From Roseivirga sp. E12 (GTDB taxonomy: Bacteria; Bacteroidota; Bacteroidia; Cytophagales; Cyclobacteriaceae): 64,000 nucleotides of DNA. The stretch is from assembly GCF_017592825.1 (NCBI RefSeq), contig NZ_JAGFMD010000001.1, positions 930,001 to 994,000 on the forward strand, given 5' to 3'. Position numbers and translations under genes: made by a program. This document shows, piece after piece, positions 1 through 7,680 of this stretch. Positions within the stretch are counted from its first letter, which is position 1; every line of letters starts with the position of its first letter. The notes beneath the pieces were generated by a model. It had not been told where the DNA came from. It searched no databases and was given only the letters and a program-made list of their open reading frames with translations.

Positions 1-255
1 GCGGTGGCTAGTTCGGGAGAAGCAGTAGCCATTAGCTTTATTGGAAGAGAAGACACCAAACTGTTTGGCTCAGCCTCTTGTGGTGCTAGTACAGCCAACA
101 AAAGTTTCACACTTAAGGATGACTCATCGTTACACCTTACTGTGTCTTATATGGCAGACCGTAATACGAACAAGTTCGGTGAGGAGATAATACCAGACCA
201 AGTCAGCTCACCTGAAAAGATTGTTGAAGATGTCGTTGTTTGGATGAATCAGTGA
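1..255 (+). CDS. S41 family peptidase, C-terminal end only (partial, 5' end outside window)
   Basis: The reading frame is open from base 1, so the gene begins upstream of the window; about 84 residues remain. The motif SSGEAVAISF followed by a Gly-rich segment (FGSASCGASTAN) and then a beta-strand stretch with LTVSYMADRN and IIPDQ is the usual end of tail-specific (S41/CtpA-like) serine proteases. The Ser in the SSGE motif is the probable nucleophile of the family. The likely role is periplasmic or lipoprotein-type protein processing, but the signal peptide and PDZ region cannot be seen. The family call is by recognition of the motif; substrate unknown. Confidence 0.75.
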   Translation, partial: AVASSGEAVAISFIGREDTKLFGSASCGASTANKSFTLKDDSSLHLTVSYMADRNTNKFGEEIIPDQVSSPEKIVEDVVVWMNQ

Positions 256-306
256 GACATTAGAATTTCATTTTTCCTATCTTAGAACGAACGCAAGTTT
301 CTAGAT

Positions 307-846
307 ATGGAGAAGAAAAACAGTGTTTACATTGGGACAAGTCTTGACGGCTATATAGCCGATTCAGACGGAAAAATTGATTTCTTAGACACCTTTACAT
401 TCCCTGAAGGTGAAGACATGGGCTACTATGCTTTTATGGATCGCATTGATGCCCTGGTCATGGGACGCGTTACATTTGAGACAGTCTTAGGTTTTAATGT
501 TCCATGGCCTTACCAAAAGCCTGTTTACGTGCTAAGTAATACACTGGAACAACTTCCTGCAGATTATGAAGACAAAGCCCACCTGATTAAAGGACCACTT
601 AAGGAAGTGCTTGCGAATATTCACAAACAAGGGCATTCACGACTGTACATTGATGGAGGAAGTACAATTCAAAGCTTTCTAAAGGAAGACCTCATTGATG
701 AAATGATCATCACAACCATCCCAGTCTTGGTAGGTGGTGGTCACCCCCTATTTGGCGAAGTGAATCAAACTCTCATTTTTGAGTGTGCTAACACACAGCG
801 ATTTGCAGACAAGGTTGTTCAAAATCGATTTCTTCGGATCAAATAA
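307..846 (+). CDS. Dihydrofolate reductase-like protein (RibD C-terminal domain family)
   Basis: 179 residues, a single RibD_C/DHFR-like domain. Visible features are the N-terminal strand and NADPH-site motif GTSLDGYIADSDGKIDFL, the segment YYAFMDRIDALVMGRVTFE, the LYIDGGSTIQSFL motif, and the IITTIPVLVGGGHPLFG strand near the C-terminus. Members of this YwjB/YyaP-like family are short stand-alone NAD(P)H-dependent reductases whose physiological substrates are mostly unknown; the protein lacks the deaminase domain of true RibD and is not a classical FolA. It sits 51 bp after the S41 protease on the same strand. The ATG at 307 is a plausible start. Confidence 0.85.
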   Translation: MEKKNSVYIGTSLDGYIADSDGKIDFLDTFTFPEGEDMGYYAFMDRIDALVMGRVTFETVLGFNVPWPYQKPVYVLSNTLEQLPADYEDKAHLIKGPLKEVLANIHKQGHSRLYIDGGSTIQSFLKEDLIDEMIITTIPVLVGGGHPLFGEVNQTLIFECANTQRFADKVVQNRFLRIK

Positions 847-866
847 GTCAAAGCCTGCATTAGAGG

Positions 867-882
867 CACCTTTCTCAAGGTG
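867..882. repeat. Short perfect hairpin after the reductase gene
   Basis: CACCTT, a TCTC loop, then AAGGTG: a 6-bp perfect stem about 20 bp after the stop codon at 846. No T-run follows, so a terminator role is uncertain. Confidence 0.35.
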
Positions 883-962
883 ACGTAGAGATGACGGTAT
901 CATGTCGTAAGAAACTATTCACCTACAATCTACTTTTGCTCTAGACGATAACTACAATTGAT

Positions 963-1628
963 ATGAACACCAATACTTTAGCAAAGAGATTAAGAGAATT
1001 CAGAGTTCTTAGAGGAATGTCACAAGAGTTTCTCGCTGAAGAATCACAAGTCAGCCTAAGAACTATTCAGAGAATAGAGAATGAAGAATCAATACCCACT
1101 GGTGAGACTATAAAGAGGATATCCACAGCACTTGATGTCGAAATGCACGAGCTTGTAGGTACTGACACTGCTACCCCAACCAGTGACCTAAAGGGAACGA
1201 TTGTCTACTTGAAAAGGCAACTATCTAAAACACACGTCAAATCTGAACAGCGTACCCTGAAAAGGTTTATTACTATTCTTGTCGACTTAAAATCAAAGGA
1301 ACTAAGTAAAGAAAAGCAGGGAGAGATTGAGGCATATATTGTGTTTTTAGAACTCGATAAAATCCCCTCTCACAGCAACGAATTATTTGATGAAAAATTG
1401 ATAAAATTCAAAAGGTACTTAAAAACTAAACTCAGATATGTTCCTCATCGATTCTATACTGCCATTACGCTAATGTTTGCTATACCTTTCGCAAGTGGTT
1501 TTATAGTAAATGATCACTTTGATTTAAATACTAGAATTGGAATTGCCGCTTTAGCGATTACCTTGATAGGTTTAGGCACATTGCTAGATCTAAGAATGAA
1601 GAAAAATGGACGCTCGCTTAGATTGTAA
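963..1628 (+). CDS. XRE-family HTH regulator with C-terminal membrane anchor
   Basis: 221 residues. Residues about 5-65 form a Cro/C1-type helix-turn-helix (LAKRLREFRVLRGMSQEFLA, then SQVSLRTIQRIENEESIPTG). The middle (about 75-155) is charged and helical. The C-terminal 65 residues hold two hydrophobic segments, around YTAITLMFAIPFASGFIV and IGIAALAITLIGLGTLLDL, separated by a short loop. A DNA-binding domain tethered to the inner membrane is therefore predicted, with both ends cytoplasmic. The gene stands alone between a same-strand reductase and a convergent carrier gene; its target is unknown. This HTH plus short membrane tail pattern occurs in Bacteroidota but no function is established for it here. 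Confidence 0.85.
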   Translation: MNTNTLAKRLREFRVLRGMSQEFLAEESQVSLRTIQRIENEESIPTGETIKRISTALDVEMHELVGTDTATPTSDLKGTIVYLKRQLSKTHVKSEQRTLKRFITILVDLKSKELSKEKQGEIEAYIVFLELDKIPSHSNELFDEKLIKFKRYLKTKLRYVPHRFYTAITLMFAIPFASGFIVNDHFDLNTRIGIAALAITLIGLGTLLDLRMKKNGRSLRL

Positions 1629-1755
1629 GTAGAATCCATATTTAATCTGCCCTATTCTATAGACGTCTTAAGGCTCTTAATCTGTCATAACAACAAGCGT
1701 TCACTTGGGGAAGACACAGATGTCGCAGAGTCAAAGAATCACCAAATACCCTTTC

Positions 1756-1780
1756 TACCCTGAGCATAGCCGAAGGGACT
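1756..1780. repeat. CCCTGAGC...CGAAGGG intergenic repeat (Bacteroidota type)
   Basis: ACCCTGAGCATAGCCGAAGGG is one copy of an imperfectly palindromic intergenic repeat; related copies lie at 7094, 7224 and 7545 (the last mutated). It overlaps the last codon of the YfcC-type gene. Confidence 0.7.
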
Positions 1781-3269
1781 AAAACAAATACCCTACAATC
1801 AATATTACTGCTCCTAAAACTGCCAACGGAATCAGCAGTTTGAATACAAACTTTAGCCAGATATTGTAAGGCACATTGACCATGGCCAAAGATGGCAGAA
1901 TTAGACCGGAGGGGGTAATAAATTGCATTAAGCCAAAGCCGAAGAGATAGGCGTTGACAATCTCCTCTGTTGGTACACCCACAACTACTCCAAGTGCTCC
2001 CATAATCGGCATACTCACAAGTGCCAAACCAGAGGATGAACTGATAAAGAAGGCCAGAACAAAAAACACGATCATCAATACTGGTAGAAAAATCAAGGGC
2101 GAAGTTCCTGATACCAGGCTTGATGCTTCATTGAGCAAGGTTCCCGATATAAGACCCTCGTTCAATACGATCGTGATCCCTCTTGCCACGCCAATAATCA
2201 AGGACACCCCTAGCAAATCTTTTGCACCACTCACAAAGGCTGCTACAAAATCACTTTCTGTAGTTCGTTGAACTACCCCTAGGATGATGGCCGCCAACAA
2301 AAACAATGCGGTCATTTCTTCGAACCACCAACCCAATGTAGATACGCCATAGATCATCACCAGAAAGGTCATGGCGAACAAAGCCAAGAGCACCCATGTA
2401 CCGGTAGTCATACTGCCCGCTTCTACCGACTTCTGTTTACCTTCAAAAGGATTCTTTACCCCTAGGCCATAGAGAATAGATGTTTCTGGATTTAGTTTCA
2501 CGCGTTCGGCATACCGAACTATGTACCATATTAAGACGATAGACCCGAGCACGAGCATTGCAATTCGACTCTCAATCCCCTCAGTCCAGCTAACACCGGC
2601 AGCATCAGAAGCGATTATAGTTCCAAATGGATTGATCAGAGCACCCATCAGCCCGATACAGGAACCACCATAGACGGCCGCAACAGGGACAATTAAGTCA
2701 TAGCCTGCTGCCAAGAAAATAGGAACAAGAATGGGGTAAAAAGCGATAGTTTCCTCTTGCATACCAAAGGTAGTTCCACCAATCGCGATCAATAGTATTA
2801 GTGAGATTATAAGCCACTTCTCCCTACCCTCCATGCGCTTTGCCAATAAACCAACTCCTTTATCCAGCGCACCCGAGTGTTGGAATACTCCAATGAAGCC
2901 GCCAATAATCAGAACAAACAGAATAATATCAATTGACTGATAGATTCCCTTAATCGGTGCATACAAGATTTCTCTTAATCCTTGTGGTGCAGAGTCCTGC
3001 TCATTATAGGTGTTTGGAATTGAAATTGGTCTTCGAATCTTCCCCTCTTCGAACTTGGAGAGTTCCATATTGAGGCCCAAACTGTCTAAAACCTCTTGAT
3101 TCGCTGGCAATTCTACCTCATTTGACCCATTTACTAAAAATATTTTTTTGTCATTATCATAGGCCAAAGTGTCAAAACTACCTGCAGGTAGAAGCCATGT
3201 TGCCAGAGCGCTAAGAATAATGATAATGTATAAAACTGTGAATGGGGATGGAAACTTGATTCGCTTCAT
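1779..3269 (-). CDS. YfcC-family inner-membrane carrier (C4-dicarboxylate/arginine-type ion transporter superfamily)
   Basis: 496 residues, mostly hydrophobic, with about 12 predicted membrane segments. The N-terminus (FPSPFTVLYIIIILSALATW, then LLPAGSFD) matches the start of the YfcC/DcuC-like permeases. It has the family's extra periplasmic loop after TM1 (residues about 35-90) and conserved Gly-rich re-entrant stretches such as GGTTFGMQEETIAFYPILVP and SSSSGLALVSMPIMGALG. Related proteins carry dicarboxylates, amino acids or other organic anions, often as antiporters; the substrate cannot be told from sequence. The gene is monocistronic, convergent with the XRE regulator, and ends in a CCCTGAGC-type repeat. 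Confidence 0.85.
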   Translation of the reverse strand: MKRIKFPSPFTVLYIIIILSALATWLLPAGSFDTLAYDNDKKIFLVNGSNEVELPANQEVLDSLGLNMELSKFEEGKIRRPISIPNTYNEQDSAPQGLREILYAPIKGIYQSIDIILFVLIIGGFIGVFQHSGALDKGVGLLAKRMEGREKWLIISLILLIAIGGTTFGMQEETIAFYPILVPIFLAAGYDLIVPVAAVYGGSCIGLMGALINPFGTIIASDAAGVSWTEGIESRIAMLVLGSIVLIWYIVRYAERVKLNPETSILYGLGVKNPFEGKQKSVEAGSMTTGTWVLLALFAMTFLVMIYGVSTLGWWFEEMTALFLLAAIILGVVQRTTESDFVAAFVSGAKDLLGVSLIIGVARGITIVLNEGLISGTLLNEASSLVSGTSPLIFLPVLMIVFFVLAFFISSSSGLALVSMPIMGALGVVVGVPTEEIVNAYLFGFGLMQFITPSGLILPSLAMVNVPYNIWLKFVFKLLIPLAVLGAVILIVGYLF

Positions 3270-3435
3270 AAAGTGTCTTTAAACGCATTGAGAGATGATT
3301 TATCAATCAATACCTATTCTATAGATAAATATAGTGCTTAGTTATTGCAATCAAAGTGACCGAAGAAAAGTCATCGATTTATCAATTTATCCTGTAAAAT
3401 ATTGAACCATAATTACTTCCACCCGTTATCAAGGT

Positions 3436-3454
3436 GGTTAGCAAGTAGCTAACC
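3436..3454. repeat. 7-bp perfect inverted repeat upstream of cspA
   Basis: GGTTAGC, AAGTA, GCTAACC lies about 55 bp before the cspA start, inside its probable 5' leader. Long structured leaders act as temperature sensors in other cold-shock mRNAs; that role here is inference. Confidence 0.45.
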
Positions 3455-3510
3455 TTATTGCGAAATGTGCAGGTTATCAGGAATTTAATCTCTAGCTTGC
3501 GCGATTATTA

Positions 3511-3714
3511 ATGAATAACAAAATGAAAGAAGGAACAGTAAAATTTTTCAATGATTCAAAAGGCTTCGGTTTTATCACAGATAGCGAAGACAACAAAGAG
3601 TACTTTGTACACGTGTCAGGTCTTATCGATGAAGTTCGTGAAGGCGACAGCGTAACTTTTGATCTCAAAGAAGGTAGAAAAGGCTTAAATGCTGTGGATG
3701 TAAAGGTTGCATAA
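3511..3714 (+). CDS. cspA: Cold-shock protein (single CSD domain)
   Basis: 67 residues, a complete OB-fold cold-shock domain. RNP1 is KGFGFI (in NDSKGFGFITD) and RNP2 is YFVHVS. It binds single-stranded nucleic acid and is expected to melt RNA secondary structure in the cytoplasm. The annotated ATG at 3511 gives MNNKMKEGTVKFF; the ATG four codons downstream (3523) gives the more usual MKEGTVKFF and may be the true start. A strong hairpin terminator follows at once, so it is transcribed alone. The final residues (GLNAVDVKVA) are typical of Bacteroidota Csp proteins. Confidence 0.95.
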   Translation: MNNKMKEGTVKFFNDSKGFGFITDSEDNKEYFVHVSGLIDEVREGDSVTFDLKEGRKGLNAVDVKVA

Positions 3715-3737
3715 ACAGCAAACGAATATATACCACC

Positions 3738-3766
3738 AAGCCCTGAATTTTATTTAGGGCTTTTTT
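3738..3766 (+). terminator. Rho-independent terminator of cspA
   Basis: AAGCCCTGAAT pairs with ATTTAGGGCTT (11 bp with one G-T pair, 3-nt loop) and is followed by a run of Ts, 24 bp after the cspA stop codon. Confidence 0.9.
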
Positions 3767-3848
3767 ATGCCCTTTTGTCTCTTAGCAAAGTCTTCCGTTT
3801 AAGGAATCTAATAGCCGTCACTTTTTTAACTGCTCAGAATCAATATCT

Positions 3849-3869
3849 TAGTAAGACTAAAACTTACTA
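3849..3869. repeat. 7-bp inverted repeat directly before pntAA start
   Basis: TAGTAAG, ACTAAAA, CTTACTA ends 3 bp before the ATG at 3873. It could be an operator or an mRNA hairpin masking the start; nothing else marks a function. Confidence 0.4.
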
Positions 3870-3872
3870 TCT

Positions 3873-5009
3873 ATGACCATAGGTCTCTTAAAAGAACCCG
3901 AAGGAGAGCATCGGGTAGCATTACTTCCTGAAAGCGTAAAAACATTAATCGATTCAAAAGTCACCGTCCTAGTCGAAAAAAGTGCTGGAGCTTCTGCATT
4001 CAGTTCTGATGAAGATTACCAAAATATAGGAGCCACATCTACAACTCGGGAAGATGTACTATCGGCTGATATGATTATCGGCATCAACCCTCCTAGTGAT
4101 AATGAAATTGATCAGTTAAACGAAGGGCAAACCTTATTGTGCATCTTTCAACCACTTTCCAATAAGTCGCTGGTTGAGAAACTACAGTCCTTAAAGCTTA
4201 CGAGCTTCAGCCTTGACAATGTACCCAGAACAACAAGAGCACAATCCATGGATGTGCTTTCTTCTATGGCTACAGTGGCAGGATATAAAGCGGTTTTACA
4301 AGCTGCTGCAACTGCACCTCGCTTCTTCCCTATGTTTATGACAGCTGCAGGGAGCATTATTCCCTCTAAAGTATTGGTGCTTGGGGCCGGAGTCGCAGGC
4401 CTCCAGGCTATTGCCACCGCTCGTAGACTTGGAGCTGTAGTAGAAGCATTCGATGTGAGAGCCGCAGCTGAAGAAGAGGTAAAAAGTTTAGGTGCCAAAT
4501 TTGTAAAAGTTGAGGGTGCCAAAGACGATGCTGCTGCTGGCGGTTACGCGGTGGAACAAACCGATGAATACAAAGCCAAGCAACAGGCACTCATCCAAGA
4601 TCACGCTAAGAAAGCCAATATCATTATTAGCACAGCCCAAATACCGGGTAGAAAAGCACCTACACTTATCCTTGCCGATACCGTTGCCAATATGCAGCCT
4701 GGTAGCGTTATTGTCGATCTAGCAGCCTCGACAGGTGGTAATTGCCAATTGACTGAAAATGACCAGACCGTTCAGAAGCATGAAGTAACCATTATCGGTA
4801 ACTCTAACCTTCCCTCCTCCATGCCAATGGACGCTAGCAAAATGTTCGGCAAGAACATTGTCAACCTTTTAAAGCTAATGATCGATGCTGAGGGAGGTCT
4901 AAACCTAAATTGGGAAGATGACATCATTGCCAATACCTGCGTAACTCACGATGGAAATATTATGAGCGAACGCGTCAAAAATATTCTTTTCCAAACCGAA
5001 ACAGCCTAA
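3873..5009 (+). CDS. pntAA: NAD(P) transhydrogenase subunit alpha, part 1 (NAD(H)-binding domain I)
   Basis: 378 residues, the soluble NAD(H)-binding domain of proton-translocating transhydrogenase, which transfers hydride from NADH to NADP+ driven by the proton gradient. The N-terminal half starts with TIGLLKEPEGEHRVALLPE as in alanine dehydrogenase/PntA. RAQSMDVLSSMATVAGYKA is the family-specific RAQ loop, and VLVLGAGVAGLQAIATARRLG (residues near 168) is the Rossmann nucleotide-binding turn. In many bacteria, unlike E. coli, PntA is split into a soluble part and a small membrane part, as here. First gene of a tight four-gene operon (3-bp gap to pntAB). Confidence 0.96.
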   Translation: MTIGLLKEPEGEHRVALLPESVKTLIDSKVTVLVEKSAGASAFSSDEDYQNIGATSTTREDVLSADMIIGINPPSDNEIDQLNEGQTLLCIFQPLSNKSLVEKLQSLKLTSFSLDNVPRTTRAQSMDVLSSMATVAGYKAVLQAAATAPRFFPMFMTAAGSIIPSKVLVLGAGVAGLQAIATARRLGAVVEAFDVRAAAEEEVKSLGAKFVKVEGAKDDAAAGGYAVEQTDEYKAKQQALIQDHAKKANIIISTAQIPGRKAPTLILADTVANMQPGSVIVDLAASTGGNCQLTENDQTVQKHEVTIIGNSNLPSSMPMDASKMFGKNIVNLLKLMIDAEGGLNLNWEDDIIANTCVTHDGNIMSERVKNILFQTETA

Positions 5010-5012
5010 TTC

Positions 5013-5324
5013 ATGCAAGACCTTCTATCACTGTTTTACGAAAACAGGGAATTCATTTTTCTAATTATCGTATCCATTTTTTTAGGAATCGAGGTAATAT
5101 CAAATGTACCTGCCGTATTGCATACGCCTTTAATGTCGGGCGCCAATGCCATTCATGGTGTGGTCATCATCGGTAGCATTATCATCATGCTCGAGGCCTC
5201 TCCAGACAACTACTTTGCACTGATTTTAGGATTCTTTGCCGTAGTCTTGGGCACCCTCAATGTGGTTGGTGGATTTGTGGTCACCAATCGAATGTTAGAG
5301 ATGTTTAAGAAAAAGGAGAAGTAG
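5013..5324 (+). CDS. pntAB: NAD(P) transhydrogenase subunit alpha, part 2 (membrane part)
   Basis: 103 residues with three to four hydrophobic segments; the motif NVPAVLHTPLMSGANAIHG is diagnostic of the membrane portion of PntA. It supplies part of the proton channel of domain II together with PntB. The gene lies 3 bp after pntAA and 1 bp before pntB, so translational coupling is likely. The length is typical for the stand-alone PntAB of split transhydrogenases. Confidence 0.95.
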   Translation: MQDLLSLFYENREFIFLIIVSIFLGIEVISNVPAVLHTPLMSGANAIHGVVIIGSIIIMLEASPDNYFALILGFFAVVLGTLNVVGGFVVTNRMLEMFKKKEK

Positions 5325-5325
5325 C

Positions 5326-6738
5326 ATGATGGAATTACTAGGACTCAGCATTCTCGAACTCTGCTATATCGCAGCTTCAATCACCTTTATCATGGGCCTT
5401 AAAATGCTCAGTAGTCCAGATAAAGCAAGGAAAGGAAACCTGATAGCAGCCTACGGTATGGGTATTGCCATTTTAGCCACCATTCTTTTTAAAGAAGAAT
5501 TGACAGCTGATAAATGGTTGAACTATGCATTGATATTAGCTGGATTGATTGTAGGAACAGTCATCGGAACGCGCATGGCCTTGAAAGTAAAAATGACGGC
5601 AATGCCTCAAATGGTATCATTCTTCAATGGTATGGGAGGTGCTTGTGCCGCTGTCATTTCGTTGGTAGAATTTGACCACCTGCTTCATACTGGCAAAGTC
5701 GAAATGAGCATGCTGATCGTTATTATACTAGGTCTTATCATTGGTGGAGTTTCTTTCTCAGGAAGTATCATTGCTTATGGTAAACTCGAAGGAAAAATTG
5801 GTGACAAAGCACTCCCTGCTGGTCAAGTCATCAATATCGTGCTGTTATTAGTAATGATAGGCCTTGGAGTATTCATTGCCATGGCCGATACTCAGGAAGC
5901 TCTATACATCTATATTCTGTTAGGTGTTTCACTTCTCTATGGAGTGCTCTTCGTAATGCCAATCGGAGGTGCTGATATGCCTGTGGTGATTTCATTGTTA
6001 AATAGCTTTACTGGTATGGCAGCCGCTCTGGGTGGCTTCCTCTATGGTAATCAGGCAATGCTCACCGGTGGTATCTTAGTAGGTTCTGCCGGTACAATCT
6101 TGACAGTGTTGATGTGCACAGCTATGAATCGTTCGCTCACCAATGTACTGATAGGATCATTCGGTGGTGGCGGTGCTGGAGCTTCAGGACAATCAGGAGA
6201 ACAGGGAACTGTCAAAGAAATATCCGTAACAGATGCAGCTATTTTACTCGCTTATGCGAATAAAGTATCTGTTGTACCTGGCTATGGCTTAGCTGTCGCT
6301 CAAGCACAGCACACAGTACATAACCTAGAAAAAATTCTGGATGACAAAGGGGTAGAAATGAACTATGCAATCCACCCTGTAGCAGGCAGGATGCCAGGCC
6401 ATATGAATGTCCTTCTAGCCGAAGCAGATGTACCATACCCTAAGTTGATGGAGATGGAAGATGCCAATGATGACATGGACAATACGGATGTAGTTTTAGT
6501 CATTGGAGCGAATGATGTGGTAAACCCTGCAGCCGAAAACGACCCTTCAAGTCCAATCTACGGTATGCCGATCATTGACGTAATCAAAGCCAAGAACATC
6601 ATTGTAATGAAACGATCGATGGGCAAAGGTTATGCAGGTATCGAGAACGAGCTCTTCTTTCATGATAAAAACCGAATGCTTTTTGGTGATGCTAAGGACT
6701 CATTGGAAAAGCTGATTAGCGAAGTTAAAAACCTATAA
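5326..6738 (+). CDS. pntB: NAD(P) transhydrogenase subunit beta
   Basis: 470 residues. The N-terminal 270 residues hold about nine membrane helices (domain II); motifs such as MPQMVSFFNGMGGACAA are family-specific. The C-terminal 180 residues form the NADP(H)-binding domain III: GYGLAVAQAQHTVHNL, HPVAGRMPGHMNVLLAEA, VLVIGANDVVNPAA and MKRSMGKGYAGIENELF. Together with pntAA/pntAB it makes the complete enzyme that supplies NADPH at the cost of proton-motive force. Two successive ATGs (5326 and 5329) are possible starts, 1 bp after the pntAB stop codon. Confidence 0.96.
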   Translation: MMELLGLSILELCYIAASITFIMGLKMLSSPDKARKGNLIAAYGMGIAILATILFKEELTADKWLNYALILAGLIVGTVIGTRMALKVKMTAMPQMVSFFNGMGGACAAVISLVEFDHLLHTGKVEMSMLIVIILGLIIGGVSFSGSIIAYGKLEGKIGDKALPAGQVINIVLLLVMIGLGVFIAMADTQEALYIYILLGVSLLYGVLFVMPIGGADMPVVISLLNSFTGMAAALGGFLYGNQAMLTGGILVGSAGTILTVLMCTAMNRSLTNVLIGSFGGGGAGASGQSGEQGTVKEISVTDAAILLAYANKVSVVPGYGLAVAQAQHTVHNLEKILDDKGVEMNYAIHPVAGRMPGHMNVLLAEADVPYPKLMEMEDANDDMDNTDVVLVIGANDVVNPAAENDPSSPIYGMPIIDVIKAKNIIVMKRSMGKGYAGIENELFFHDKNRMLFGDAKDSLEKLISEVKNL

Positions 6739-6741
6739 GCG

Positions 6742-7080
6742 TTGATCGATTATAATAACAAGCGTTTCCGGGCCATTCAGAACTCTGAGAATGGTCAGGT
6801 CGCTGAAGGCCTGGTTTTTCATTATCACCAAGAAGGGAATGTGCTTTCCTGCAATTACTCTGGGGGTGACATCATTAAAGGACATCTCATTGGACTGGTA
6901 GACTCAAATGGAGTGATCGATATGCGGTATCATCAAGTCGATTCCAAAGGCCAACTTATGACGGGTATCTGTACCTCCACTCCTCACCTGATGGAAACCG
7001 GCAAAATCAGACTCCATGAATCTTGGCAATGGACTTCTGGTAACTTGTCCAAAGGCACATCTGTTTTAGAAGAGGTATAA
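6742..7080 (+). CDS. Small conserved protein of the type often labelled n-acetylglutamate synthase in Bacteroidota
   Basis: 112 residues beginning with TTG at 6742, 3 bp after pntB. Visible motifs: FRAIQNSENGQVAEGLVFHYHQEG, then CNYSGGDIIKGHLIGLVD, and a C-terminal KIRLHESWQWTSG. The alternating hydrophobic pattern suggests an all-beta fold with repeated Y-S-G-G and F-H-Y-H elements. Homologues are common in Bacteroidota; the name n-acetylglutamate synthase used for them has no support from GNAT-type motifs here, so I treat the function as unknown. Its last 90 bp are duplicated at 7442-7531. Co-transcription with pnt genes is likely from spacing, though a functional link is not evident. Confidence 0.75.
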   Translation: MIDYNNKRFRAIQNSENGQVAEGLVFHYHQEGNVLSCNYSGGDIIKGHLIGLVDSNGVIDMRYHQVDSKGQLMTGICTSTPHLMETGKIRLHESWQWTSGNLSKGTSVLEEV

Positions 7081-7091
7081 CCTACACTTTT

Positions 7092-7158
7092 TTACCCTGA
7101 GCGTAGTCGAAGGGACTCTATATTTTATAATCAGAGTCTCTTGCAGAAGACTCTGATT
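7092..7158. repeat. Composite hairpin repeat, copy 1
   Basis: A CCCTGAGCGTAGTCGAAGGG element is followed, after an AT-rich spacer, by AATCAGAGTCT, an 8-nt loop and AGACTCTGATT (7129-7158). The two parts recur together at 7224-7287 and 7546-7610. Confidence 0.85.
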
Positions 7159-7222
7159 AAGAGAGAGTGATGAAAGTGACATGTTTTATTGTAAAATCGC
7201 AAAGCTCAAGCACTCCCTATTC

Positions 7223-7287
7223 TCACCCTGAGCGCAGCCGAAGGGACTCTACTTTATCATCAGAGTCTCTTTCAGAAGACTCTGATT
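7223..7287. repeat. Composite hairpin repeat, copy 2
   Basis: CACCCTGAGCGCAGCCGAAGGG followed by ATCAGAGTCT, loop, AGACTCTGATT (7259-7287). It diverges from copy 1 in the loop (CTTTCAGA for CTTGCAGA). Confidence 0.85.
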
Positions 7288-7355
7288 GAGGGAGATAACG
7301 TTAATAGTGAACTAGAGACCCTGAAACAAGTTCTGGGTGACGTTCTCTATTTCTT

Positions 7356-7430
7356 CGTCATGCTGAACTTGGTTCAGCATCTTATTAATTTCAATTTTAT
7401 AATCAGAGTCTCTTGCAGAAGACTCTGATT
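7356..7430. repeat. CATGCTGAAC hairpin plus CAGAGTCT hairpin, copy 3
   Basis: Here the first element is different: ATGCTGAAC, TTG, GTTCAGCAT (7360-7380, perfect 9-bp stem), a hairpin repeat also known to be scattered in Bacteroidota genomes. It is followed by the same AATCAGAGTCT/AGACTCTGATT hairpin (7401-7430). Confidence 0.85.
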
Positions 7431-7441
7431 GAGGCAAAGTC

Positions 7442-7531
7442 ATGGAAGATGGAAAGATCAGACTCCATGAATCTTGGCAATGGACTTCTGGTGACCTGTC
7501 CAAAGGCACATCTGTTTTAGAAGAAGTTTAA
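7442..7531 (+). pseudogene. Duplicated 3' fragment of the 6742-7080 gene
   Basis: The 90 bases at 6991-7080 are repeated at 7442-7531 without indels (constant offset of 451) and with only a handful of substitutions. The reading frame stays open and ends with the same TAA, giving MEDGKIRLHESWQWTSGD and then LSKGTSVLEEV, 29 residues. Upstream of it there is no remaining gene, only the hairpin repeat. It is most simply a remnant of a tandem duplication that carried the gene end plus its downstream repeat; translation from the ATG at 7442 is possible but not shown. Confidence 0.85.
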
Positions 7532-7544
7532 CCAGCCCCCTTCT

Positions 7545-7610
7545 TACCATGAGCGTAGCCGAAGGGACTCTATACTTTATAATCCGAGTCTCTTGCAGAA
7601 GACTCTGATT
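7545..7610. repeat. Composite hairpin repeat, copy 4
   Basis: ACCATGAGCGTAGCCGAAGGG (one change in the CCCTGAGC core) followed by AATCCGAGTCT, loop, AGACTCTGATT (7581-7610, one mismatch in the stem). It follows the gene fragment just as copy 1 follows the intact gene. Confidence 0.8.
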
Positions 7611-7680
7611 GAGGCAGGGCTTTGTTAGCAAATTCATCCATTATTACTCAGACAAAAGTTAAATCAACTCCTATTCTTTT

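Noticed and set aside
4148-4722. Open frames on both strands within pntAA
   Set aside because: Shadow frames of a well-conserved gene, without motifs or start signals.
7092-7610. Possible CRISPR array
   Set aside because: Repeats are hairpin units at irregular distances (about 130-180 bp) with different upstream elements and no equal-length spacers.
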